Source: JBEVNX01 sp040507895
GTDB taxonomy: Bacteria; Desulfobacterota; Binatia; JACPRU01
DNA length: 11,799 bases
Reading direction: 5' to 3'
Assembly: GCA_040507895.1 (NCBI GenBank)
Contig: JBEVNX010000219.1
Location: forward strand, 1-11,799
Shown here: positions 1-9,242 of the stretch, piece after piece
How positions within the stretch are numbered: the stretch's first letter is position 1
How the letters are laid out: each line of letters begins with the position of its first letter
Translations under genes and position numbers: made by a program
The notes under the pieces: model-generated
What the model was told of the DNA's origin: nothing
What the model saw: only the letters and a program-made list of their open reading frames with translations
The model's database searches: none

Positions 1-1
1 C

Positions 2-215
2 GACCGCGGCCAGCCGGATTTCGTGCGCGCACAGGCCGACCGCGAAAAGTTCGGCGGCCGCGTGGTGACGCTCGCCGGCCCGTGGCGACTCTCCGGCGAG
101 TGGTGGCGAGAGTCTGCCTTCTCCCGCGACTACTACGATGCCGAGCTCTCCGACGGCGGCGTGTACCGGATCTATCGCGATCACCACAGCGGAGAGTGGT
201 TCGCGGACGGCGTCT

Positions 216-223
<8 letters not shown>
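2..223 (+). CDS. imuB: ImuB, Y-family DNA polymerase-like protein, C-terminal end (partial)
   Basis: The open frame enters from the left edge and gives the last 73 residues of a protein ending in WFADGVYD. The pattern GPWRLSGEWW, then RDYYDAELSDGG, then a YRIYRD-like segment is what I know from the extreme C-terminus of ImuB proteins encoded just before dnaE2. ImuB is a catalytically inactive Y-family polymerase relative that bridges the sliding clamp, DnaE2 and ImuA/RecA-like partners during SOS translesion synthesis. The polymerase-like core and clamp-binding motif would lie outside the window, so only the family assignment of the tail is supported. Its TGA (221-223) lies inside the first codons of dnaE2, which reinforces the call. 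A stand-alone small protein starting at the GTG at 23 is less likely, because the frame stays open to the window edge. Confidence 0.75.
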
Positions 224-3362
<3,139 letters not shown>

Positions 3363-3404
3363 GCCGCGCTCCACGCACTCCCGACCGCAAGCGAAACCGC
3401 GCCG

Positions 3405-5306
3405 TCAACCTTCCGCGAGCACTTGGTCCAGCCGCCGATAGAGGTCCTCGACTTCGCGCTTCAGCTTCGCGTAGCGAGTGATCAGCGCGGCCGGATTCGG
3501 GTGAGTCGAGTAGAAATCCGATCGCGCCAGCTCGGCCGAGAGGCTCGCTTGCTCCTCTTCGCAGCGCGCGATCTCTGCGGTGAGGCGATCGGTATCGGCA
3601 CCTTCGTGCAGCTTTGTGGGCTTCTTCTCCGCCTTCGGACGGACCGTCGCGGTGACAGGCGGCAGAGTCGCGGCCGGGCGCGCGACCGCAGACGCGGTCT
3701 CTTCCGCGGCCTTCTTTCGCAAGTAGTCCTCGTAGTTCCCGAGATAGCGAACCGCGCGCCCATGCCCGACCTCGATGATGCATTGCGGAAGCGCATCGAG
3801 GATGTAGCGGTCGTGAGAGACGAGCACGATCGTGCCCTCGTAGTTCGTCAGCGCTTCGAGCAGCACGTCTTTCGCGTGGATGTCGAGGTGGTTCGTAGGC
3901 TCGTCGAGCAGCAGGCAGTTCACCGAACGGAGCAGCAGCTCCGCGAGGGCGAGCCGATTGCGCTCGCCGCCCGACAGCACGGAAGTCGGCTTGTCGACGG
4001 CATCGCCCGTGAAGAGGAACGCGCCTAGAATGTCTCGCAGGCGCGGCACCATGTCGTAGGGCGCCGCCGCCGTCAGTTCGCCGAGCACCGTCTTGTTTGG
4101 GTCGAGCACGTTGGTCTGATCCTGCGCGAAATAGCCGATCTCGACGTTGTGACCGACCTTGCGCTCACCGGCGCTGAGCGTCTCGACGCCGGCGAGCAGC
4201 TTCACGAGCGTCGTCTTGCCCGCGCCGTTCGGTCCGACCAGCGCCACGCGCTCGCCGCGCTCGAGCCCGAGCGTCAGACCGTCGTAGACAGAGAGGTCCC
4301 CGTAAGCCTTGCGAGCGTGGCGGAGCTCGAGCACCGACCGGCCGCTTCGCGGGGCTGCAGGGAGCCGGATGTGCAGCTTCTTCGTTCCCGGCGGAATCTC
4401 CAGGCGCTCGATCTTTTCGAGCTGCTTCACGCGGCTCTGGACGAGCTTGGCTTTCGAAGCCTGGTAGCGGAACTTGCGGATGAACGCCTCCATCCGCTCG
4501 ATCTCTTCCTGCTGGACCTGGTACGCGCGGTGCGCCTGCTCCAGCCGCTCTTCCTTTTGCATTTCGTACTTCGAGAAGTTGCACGCGTAATCCGTCAGGT
4601 GGCCGTTTTCGATCTCACTGATCCGCGTGACGGTGACGTCGAGGAAGTAACGGTCGTGGGCGACCAGCACGACGGCGCCCGGATACGAAGCAAGAAACTC
4701 CTCGAGCCAATTGCGCGCCTCGAGGTCGAGGTGATTCGTCGGCTCGTCGAGGAGCAGCACGTCGGGGCGCTGCAGCAGCAAGCGGGCGAGCGCCACGCGC
4801 ATCTGCCACCCGCCGCTGAACTCGCCGATGTCGCGGGAGAAGTCGGCGGGGCGGAAGCCGAGACCGGCAAGCACCTCTTCCGCGCGGCTTTTGAGATCGT
4901 AGCTGCCGCGGTGATCCCAATCCTCCCGGGCGGCCGCATACTCCTGCATCAGCGCCGCGTACTCGCGGGATTCGGGATCGGCGCTCTCGAGATGGTGCTC
5001 GAGCTCACGGCAGCGCTCCTCGAGGGCGTGGATCTCGTCGAAAGCGACGAGCGCGGAGGCCAGCACGGTCTGGCCACGCGACCCGATGACCTCTTGCGGG
5101 AGGTAGCCGACGGCGGCTCCCTTCTTGAAGCACACCTCGCCGCGGTCCGGCTCCACGAGCCCGGCGACGATTCGCAGGAGCGTCGATTTCCCTGCTCCGT
5201 TGGCCCCGGCGAGCCCGATGCGCTCGCCGGTCATCACGGACCAGTCGACCTCACGGAGCACGTTCTGCGAACCGTATTGCTTCGAGACGCCGACGAGCGA
5301 GAGCAT
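3405..5306 (-). CDS. ABC-F family ATPase, YheS/YdiF-like translation factor
   Basis: A 633-residue soluble protein with two ABC cassettes and no membrane segment, so an ABC-F protein acting on ribosomes rather than a transporter. Cassette 1 has Walker A GANGAGKST (34-42), signature FSGGW (163-167), Walker B LLLDEPTNHLD (184-194) and switch H217. Cassette 2 has GPNGAGKTT (358-366), LSGGE (444-448), LLLDEPTNHLD (465-475) and H498. Between them lies the charged helical P-site tRNA-interaction linker (about 240-310), with FRYQASKAKLVQSR resembling YheS/YdiF rather than EttA. The C-terminus has an Ala/Pro/Lys-rich spacer (about 535-570) and a coiled coil (572-632). Uup also has a C-terminal coiled coil, so the subfamily is not certain. 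ABC-F members either tune translation or protect ribosomes from antibiotics; the genomic setting suggests housekeeping. The ATG at 5306 is preceded by a weak GGCGGG. The gene follows recR by 51 bases on the same strand and converges on dnaE2 with 42 bases between the stops. Confidence 0.9.
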   Translation of the reverse strand: MLSLVGVSKQYGSQNVLREVDWSVMTGERIGLAGANGAGKSTLLRIVAGLVEPDRGEVCFKKGAAVGYLPQEVIGSRGQTVLASALVAFDEIHALEERCRELEHHLESADPESREYAALMQEYAAAREDWDHRGSYDLKSRAEEVLAGLGFRPADFSRDIGEFSGGWQMRVALARLLLQRPDVLLLDEPTNHLDLEARNWLEEFLASYPGAVVLVAHDRYFLDVTVTRISEIENGHLTDYACNFSKYEMQKEERLEQAHRAYQVQQEEIERMEAFIRKFRYQASKAKLVQSRVKQLEKIERLEIPPGTKKLHIRLPAAPRSGRSVLELRHARKAYGDLSVYDGLTLGLERGERVALVGPNGAGKTTLVKLLAGVETLSAGERKVGHNVEIGYFAQDQTNVLDPNKTVLGELTAAAPYDMVPRLRDILGAFLFTGDAVDKPTSVLSGGERNRLALAELLLRSVNCLLLDEPTNHLDIHAKDVLLEALTNYEGTIVLVSHDRYILDALPQCIIEVGHGRAVRYLGNYEDYLRKKAAEETASAVARPAATLPPVTATVRPKAEKKPTKLHEGADTDRLTAEIARCEEEQASLSAELARSDFYSTHPNPAALITRYAKLKREVEDLYRRLDQVLAEG

Positions 5307-5328
5307 AACCCGCCGAATGTAACCGCCG

Positions 5329-5358
5329 GCGCCCGGGCGCTCAAGCGGCCGTGCCGCT
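5329..5358 (-). repeat. Two small GC-rich inverted repeats between recR and the ABC-F gene
   Basis: Read on the minus strand, AGCGGC and GCCGCT can pair across a three-base loop (5358-5344), starting within the recR stop codon. They are followed closely by the perfect palindrome GCGCCCGGGCGC (5340-5329). No run of T follows on the minus strand, so an intrinsic terminator is not supported. A partial attenuator, an RNA-stability element or chance in GC-rich DNA are all possible. Confidence 0.35.
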
Positions 5359-5957
5359 CACATCTCGCGGCGGCCTTCGAGTGCGCGCGACAGCGTGACG
5401 CCGTCCGCGTACTCGACGTCGCCGCCCATCGGCAGGCCGTGCGCGATGCGCGTCACCTTCACGCCGCTCGGCTTGATGAGCTTGGCGAGGTAGAGCGCCG
5501 TCGCCTCGCCCTCCACGGTCGGATTGGTGGCGAGGATGATCTCCCGAGCCGTTCCGTCGCGCAGGCGACCGAGCAGCTCGGAGATCTTCAGCTGTTCGGG
5601 TCCGATGCCTTCGAGCGGGGCAAGGGTTCCATGCAGCACGTGATAACGGCCGCTGAAGTCGCCCGCTCGCTCGATCGCCATGACGTCTGCGGGATCCTCA
5701 ACGACGCAGATCACCTCGTCGCTTCGCCGCGGGTCGTCGCAGAGCGCGCACGGGTCCCGCTCGGTGAACGCGAGGCAGCGCGAGCAGAGGCGGATCTCGT
5801 CCTTCAGCTCGGCGATCGCTTGGGCGAGCTCACGCGCGTATTCGGCGTCGGCACGCAGCAGAAAGAAGGCGAGCCGCATAGCGCTCTTCTCGCCTATGCC
5901 CGGCAGGCGTGACAGCCGGTCGACGAGGCGCTTCAACGGAGCCGGAAGAACCGCCAC
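5358..5957 (-). CDS. recR: Recombination mediator protein RecR
   Basis: At 199 residues it matches the usual RecR length and all domains are in order. There is a helix-hairpin-helix with RLPGIGEKSAMRLAF (about 17-32), a four-cysteine zinc finger (C58, C61, C70, C73), a Toprim domain starting at VICVVEDPADVMAIE (82-96) with ATNPTVEGEATALYL (143-157), and the C-terminal HGLPMGGDVEYAD. RecR acts with RecO, and with RecF, to load RecA onto SSB-coated gaps. The start codon is GTG (5957-5955), giving MAVLPAPLKRL. An AAGGA formed partly by the ybaB stop lies about ten bases upstream. The gap after ybaB is 13 bases, the conserved dnaX-ybaB-recR order, so co-transcription is very likely. I see no missing key residue. 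Confidence 0.97.
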   Translation of the reverse strand: MAVLPAPLKRLVDRLSRLPGIGEKSAMRLAFFLLRADAEYARELAQAIAELKDEIRLCSRCLAFTERDPCALCDDPRRSDEVICVVEDPADVMAIERAGDFSGRYHVLHGTLAPLEGIGPEQLKISELLGRLRDGTAREIILATNPTVEGEATALYLAKLIKPSGVKVTRIAHGLPMGGDVEYADGVTLSRALEGRREM

Positions 5958-5970
5958 GGTCGACTCGTCC

Positions 5971-6288
5971 TTAACCGCCGAGACCGGGGATTTTCAGCCC
6001 GCCGGTGACTCGCGTCATCGCCTCGGCCATCATCTGTTGAGCCTTGCGGATGGCCTCGTTCACGGCTGCGACGACGAGGTCTTCGAGCATCTCTCGATCG
6101 CCGCCCTCGGCGATCTGCGGTTCGATGTGGATCCTCACCAGCTGCAGCTTGCCGTTGACGACCGCGGTCACCATCCCGCCACCCGATGAAGCCTCGACGG
6201 TCTTGTGCTCGGCCTCGGCCTGCAGCTCGGTCAGCTTCGATTGCAGCGTCTGCGCCTGCTTCAGGAGCTCGTTCATGCTGTTCGACAT
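5971..6288 (-). CDS. ybaB: YbaB/EbfC family nucleoid-associated DNA-binding protein
   Basis: A 105-residue protein with the typical YbaB build: an N-terminal amphipathic helix (NELLKQAQTLQSKLTELQ), a beta core with SGGGMVTAVVNGKLQLVRI, then LVVAAVNEAIRKAQQ and a Gly-rich tail ending in PGLGG. Family members form dimers shaped like tweezers that bind DNA, and they are repeatedly found between dnaX and recR. The precise role in repair or nucleoid organisation is still unclear. The ATG at 6288 is preceded on the minus strand by AGGAG five bases away, a good ribosome binding site. A second ATG four codons inside (6276) is less favoured. It sits 19 bases after dnaX and 13 before recR. Confidence 0.95.
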   Translation of the reverse strand: MSNSMNELLKQAQTLQSKLTELQAEAEHKTVEASSGGGMVTAVVNGKLQLVRIHIEPQIAEGGDREMLEDLVVAAVNEAIRKAQQMMAEAMTRVTGGLKIPGLGG

Positions 6289-6307
6289 CTCGTCTCCTCG
6301 CGCGCCG

Positions 6308-8002
6308 TCAGCGCCGCGAACGCACCTCGCGCACCTCGCCCCCTAGGATCTCGACGGCGGCCTTCACCTTCGGATGCTCCAACGACTCGGTCACCGACGG
6401 CGCCAGAATTTCCGCTTCTTCGGCGACAGCTTCGATGCGAACGCGGGTCGGTGCTCCGTGGAACTCCGAGATCAGCTCCTCGAGCTGCGAGAGCGTCGCT
6501 TTCGAAGCCAGCTCGTTACGAAACTTCTCGCGCGCCACGCCGAGCACTACGGCGCCGGCTTCCATGCGTAGGCAGCGCGCGTGACTGAGGCTCAAATAGA
6601 GGCCGAGCTTGCGCCGCTGTACGAACTCCAGGAGCGCCGGCCAGCGCCCCTCAGACGCGGGTGGGTCGTGGGGTGCGGCTGGGGCGGGTGTCGGATTCTG
6701 CGGCGATACGCCGGCAAACCCGCCGTTGCCGCGCGTGGGTGCCGGCTCAGGAAGTGGTGACGCCACCGACGTCGGCGGGGGCGGGGCGGCGGCCAGAGCG
6801 GTTCGAGCACCCGAAGCCGCCTGGTCGCGGCGCAGATCGCGCTCGATCTCATCCAGCCGCGCCAATACTTGATCCACCGGAAGCAACGGCTCGGCTGTCG
6901 CCAGCCGGACGATGGTCATCTCCAGAACCATGCGCGGAACCGAGGAGCGGGCGAGCTCCTCGTCGCCGAGACGCGCGATGCGGAACAAGCGCTGCAGGTC
7001 GCCGATCTCCCGCGACGCGCACTGCCGTGAATACTCCTCTCGATCTTCCGCAGGCACCTCGGCGAGCACGGTTTCTCCGGCGCCGAGCTTCACGACCACG
7101 AGATTTCGCCAGTGCTCGAGCAGGTCGCGGCTCAGCCGCTCGAGGTCGCGCCCCGACTCGTAGACGCGGTCGACGATCTCGAGCGCGCGCTTCGCATCGC
7201 GTGCCAGCACGGCGTCGGCGGCGTCGAAGAGGGTCTTGCGGTCGGCAATGCCGAGAATCTCGCCGACCCGCACGTCGTCGATGGTCTCCTGCGAGAACGC
7301 TACCAGGCGTTCGAGGAGCGACTCCGCGTCCCGCATGCTGCCCTGCCCTTCACGCGCGATCGCATAGAGCGCGGGCTCGGTCAGCCGAATCCTCTCCTTG
7401 GCTGCGATGCGTTCGAGCTCGCCGCGGACGCGCGCGATCGGGATGCGCTTGAAGTCGTAGCGCTGGCAGCGGGAGACGATCGTCTCGGGAAACTTCTCCA
7501 CCGCGGTGGTCGCGAAGATGAATTTCACGCGCGGCGGCGGCTCTTCGAGCGTCTTGAGCAGCGCGTTGAAGCCTTCCCGCGTCACCATGTGCGCTTCGTC
7601 AATGATGTAGATGCGAAAGCGGCTCTTGATCGGCAGGTAGCGGACGTTCTCGGTGAGTTCACGAATGGAGTCGATCCCGCGATTGGAGGCGCCATCGATC
7701 TCCGCCACGTCGACCGAGCGCGATTCGCGGATCTCCAGGCAGTTCGAGCACTCGTCGCACGGGTCGGCGGTCGGCTGCGGAGCCCGCTCGCAGTTGAGAG
7801 CTTTCGCGAGCAGCCGCGCGGCGGTTGTCTTGCCGACGCCGCGAATGCCCGTGAACAGGAACGCGTGGGCGATGCGCCCACTCGCGATCGCGTTGCGCAG
7901 CGTCGTGGTTACGTGCTCCTGCCCGACCAAGTCCGCGAACTGCTGCGGCCGGTACTTGCGGGCCAGGACGAGGTAGTCCGCTTCGGGAGAGTCGAGCTTC
8001 AT
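6308..8002 (-). CDS. dnaX: DNA polymerase III subunit gamma/tau, DnaX
   Basis: A 564-residue AAA+ clamp-loader ATPase of the replisome. It opens with LVLARKYRPQQFADLVGQ (11-28). Walker A is GIRGVGKTT (52-60), the zinc module uses C71, C82, C85 and C88, Walker B is IIDEAH (133-138), the arginine-finger region is SRCQRYDF (177-184), and sensor 2 lies in GSMRDAES (221-228). Domain III runs to about residue 370. A flexible Pro/Ala-rich linker follows (about 400-455), then a folded C-terminal region that in tau proteins contacts the polymerase or helicase. I saw no A-rich slippery heptamer in the linker, so a frameshifted gamma form is not indicated. The ATG at 8002 lacks a clear Shine-Dalgarno and lies just 12 bases past the paired end of the SRP RNA gene on the same strand, but no better in-frame start precedes the conserved LARKYRP. 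The order ffs-dnaX-ybaB-recR is widely conserved. Confidence 0.96.
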   Translation of the reverse strand: MKLDSPEADYLVLARKYRPQQFADLVGQEHVTTTLRNAIASGRIAHAFLFTGIRGVGKTTAARLLAKALNCERAPQPTADPCDECSNCLEIRESRSVDVAEIDGASNRGIDSIRELTENVRYLPIKSRFRIYIIDEAHMVTREGFNALLKTLEEPPPRVKFIFATTAVEKFPETIVSRCQRYDFKRIPIARVRGELERIAAKERIRLTEPALYAIAREGQGSMRDAESLLERLVAFSQETIDDVRVGEILGIADRKTLFDAADAVLARDAKRALEIVDRVYESGRDLERLSRDLLEHWRNLVVVKLGAGETVLAEVPAEDREEYSRQCASREIGDLQRLFRIARLGDEELARSSVPRMVLEMTIVRLATAEPLLPVDQVLARLDEIERDLRRDQAASGARTALAAAPPPPTSVASPLPEPAPTRGNGGFAGVSPQNPTPAPAAPHDPPASEGRWPALLEFVQRRKLGLYLSLSHARCLRMEAGAVVLGVAREKFRNELASKATLSQLEELISEFHGAPTRVRIEAVAEEAEILAPSVTESLEHPKVKAAVEILGGEVREVRSRR

Positions 8003-8013
8003 CGCGGGACGGC

Positions 8014-8141
8014 GAGGCCCGTCAGTGATAGCTAGGTTGCCCTACGGCACAGAGGGATTGCCGGTACCGTTGCTTCCTTCCGGACCTGGCGGGGTTCGCG
8101 GCCTCCTCTTGCGTAGGACCTAGCTATCACTCACGGGCCTC
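8014..8141 (-). repeat. Extended terminal inverted repeat around the SRP RNA gene
   Basis: Bases 8014-8037 are complementary to 8118-8141 with a single C-C mismatch (8023 against 8132). This makes a 24-position terminal helix, longer than the end stem needed for a 4.5S RNA. The outer part AGGCCCGT / ACGGGCCT would be in the precursor and lies between the mature RNA and the dnaX ATG. A role as a processing site or a U-less transcription-slowing hairpin is inference. Confidence 0.7.
8024..8131 (-). ncRNA. ffs: Signal recognition particle RNA, small bacterial 4.5S type
   Basis: The minus strand carries the hallmark apical domain CAGGTCCGGAAGGAAGCA (8088-8071), with its GGAA tetraloop and asymmetric internal loop that binds Ffh. 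On either side helical arms pair progressively: CCTACG with CGTAGG, AGAGG with CCTCT, and a perfect 14-base terminal stem (8131-8118 with 8037-8024). That gives a hairpin of about 108 bases with no Alu domain, as in the short class found in most Gram-negative bacteria. The ends are set by the perfect stem. Pairing actually continues past one C-C mismatch to 8141 and 8014, so mature ends may lie a few bases further out. The RNA directs nascent membrane and secreted proteins to the translocon through Ffh and FtsY. It lies between tRNA-Ser(GGA) and dnaX on the same strand. Confidence 0.95.
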
Positions 8142-8182
8142 CACCAAAATCTTCCGTTCATTCGCCGGCGCTGGGTGGTTCA

Positions 8183-8268
<86 letters not shown>

Positions 8269-8319
8269 CGCATCCGGACACTATAGGTGTTGGGACGACT
8301 GCGTAAAGAGCCGCCTCGA

Positions 8320-8349
8320 GGTTCGTCGGATGGGATCGGCCGACGAACC
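8320..8349 (-). repeat. Perfect 10-base inverted repeat between the two tRNA-Ser genes
   Basis: GGTTCGTCGG (8320-8329) and CCGACGAACC (8340-8349) are perfect complements separated by ten bases. On the tRNA strand the hairpin begins 14 bases past the 3' end of tRNA-Ser(CGA). No T run follows, so it is not a standard intrinsic terminator. A precursor-processing or 3'-trimming stop structure is a reasonable guess. Confidence 0.5.
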
Positions 8350-8363
8350 ACGACGCGTTTCAA

Positions 8364-8449
8364 CGGAGAGGGTGGGATTAGAACCCACGGTACCCGATGG
8401 GTACACACGCTTTCGAGGCGTGCGCCTTCGACCGCTCGGCCACCTCTCC
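8364..8449 (-). tRNA. tRNA-Ser, anticodon CGA
   Basis: An 86-base class II tRNA. The acceptor is GGAGAGG/CCTCTCC (8449-8443 and 8371-8365) with discriminator G at 8364. The D arm is GCC/GGC, the anticodon stem CACGC/GCGTG has loop CTCGAAA (8417-8411), and there is a long paired variable arm. Anticodon CGA (8415-8413) reads the UCG serine codon. CCA is not encoded. The T stem is GTGGG/CCCAC, but the loop reads TTCTAAT instead of TTCGAAT, so tRNA position 57, normally a purine, is U (base 8380). Everything else pairs well, so a functional gene is still likely. It is closely similar to the neighbouring tRNA-Ser(GGA) in its acceptor, T stem and variable arm, consistent with an old tandem duplication. 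Confidence 0.93.
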
Positions 8450-8573
8450 AACCGCAACGAAGATGGCTACCATGTTGGGCACTGCGTGGCGAGCGACGTC
8501 GCCGGGTTCCGCCCGTACATGGCGCGACCGACCGACCCGCGGACCATAGTCAATTCGGGCAACGAAGTTTTGG

Positions 8574-8890
8574 ATCTCGCGACTCGCCTCCCGCGACGAC
8601 TTCGATCTGGTCGAGTTCAGCTCGCTACACTTCTGGCGCTACGAGTGTCACCGGCATCGGGCATTCCACCCCGCATTTTTGGTGAAAGCCTTCGAGACAG
8701 ACTTTCTAATTGCGAGTTCTACCGCCATCTCGCCCCGATGTTCGCCGGCTACTTCGTGTCGCCGACAGTCGAGCTCTATGCGCGGGACTGGGCGAAGTCC
8801 GTACAGGTCACGACCCCGACCGAAGCCGGCAGGGAAGCGTTCCGATTGACCGCTCGGTACCGCGGTTCGAGCGGCAAACCACAGTATCCA
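8574..8890 (+). pseudogene. Possible frameshifted remnant of an unrecognised gene
   Basis: Two plus-strand stretches read like real protein but lie in different frames. From about 8574 to 8712 one frame gives a segment containing LHFWRYECHRHRAFHP and then FLVKAFETDFLI. From about 8714 to 8890 the frame one base earlier (-1) gives FYRHLAPMFAGYFVSP followed by VELYARDWAKSV. In both, third codon positions are mostly G or C, as in the genuine genes of this window. Neither stretch has a plausible start or a clean end, and the segment before 8540 and after 8900 loses its protein-like character. I do not recognise a family. A decayed gene with a frameshift near 8700-8716 is the best reading; chance frames in GC-rich DNA are the alternative. 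Confidence 0.3.
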
Positions 8891-9121
8891 CTCCCGGCTG
8901 AGCGGCGCATCGGAAGTGGCTCGAGCGGCCGACGCGACAAGCTCCTCAACAAGCTCTCGAATCGTTCAACGTCCACCGGCTTCGCGGTGTAGGAAAGCCG
9001 CCGCTAGCGCGCGCCATTGCGTTCCACCGACGATCCGGTGGGCCGGCTGCGCGTTTCGCCGGAAAAAACGAGGCGGCGAGCAGGGATTGACGCAATAAGC
9101 AGGCAACTCCGTCTCGCTCCC

Positions 9122-9138
9122 TGCGAGGTCTCCTCGCA
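9122..9138. repeat. 7-base perfect inverted repeat upstream of the kinase promoter
   Basis: TGCGAGG (9122-9128) and CCTCGCA (9132-9138) are exact complements around a three-base loop TCT. It ends 31 bases before the candidate -35 box. It could be a small hairpin or an upstream protein-binding site. With no T run it is not an intrinsic terminator, and chance is not excluded. Confidence 0.35.
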
Positions 9139-9169
9139 TGAATCTGCGTCGATCGTGCGAATCGGCCTT

Positions 9170-9197
9170 TTGTCGACACCCTACGACCAGCTATCAT
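9170..9197 (+). promoter_or_regulatory. Candidate sigma70-type promoter for the histidine kinase gene
   Basis: TTGTCG (9170-9175, four of six matches to TTGACA) and TATCAT (9192-9197, five of six matches to TATAAT) are separated by 16 bases and point at the kinase start 45 bases downstream of the -10. A 13-base palindrome AGCTATCATAGCT (9189-9201) covers the -10 box, so a repressor or activator could act there. The call rests on box similarity only. Confidence 0.4.
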
Positions 9198-9242
9198 AGC
9201 TGACGGCGTCGGAATGGCATCGCACGTCGCCGAGAAGATCGT

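Larger units (their letters stand above)
8450..9242. other. Intergenic stretch without an intact gene between tRNA-Ser(CGA) and the histidine kinase
   Basis: About 0.8 kb separates the minus-strand tRNA gene from the plus-strand kinase. Open frames here are short, overlap one another and recall no family. It holds two protein-like fragments in different frames (about 8574-8890), a 7-base inverted repeat (9122-9138) and a candidate promoter with a palindrome (9170-9201). Any promoter for the tRNA/ffs/dnaX stretch should also lie here, but I could not find a convincing pair of boxes just before 8449. The patch around 8545-8720 looks less GC-rich than its neighbours, with words such as TTTTTGGTGAAAG. 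Confidence 0.7.

Noticed and set aside
138..215. Longer DnaE2 start at the ATG at 138
   Set aside because: The 26 added residues are the imuB 3' end read in another frame and resemble no DnaE2 N-terminus. The ATG at 216 gives the expected MTERYVEL opening.
3363..3404. Bidirectional terminator between dnaE2 and the ABC-F gene
   Set aside because: The 42-base gap shows no stable hairpin followed by a T run on either strand.
8122..8129. AGCTATCA shared by the SRP RNA stem and the palindrome at 9189-9201
   Set aside because: Eight bases is short enough for chance, and in ffs the sequence is explained by stem pairing. No longer match or repeat series supports an attachment site.
8548..8553. Minus-strand TTGACT as a -35 box for the tRNA genes
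   Set aside because: At 16-18 bases downstream the sequence is GC-rich (near CGGTCG), with nothing like a -10 box.
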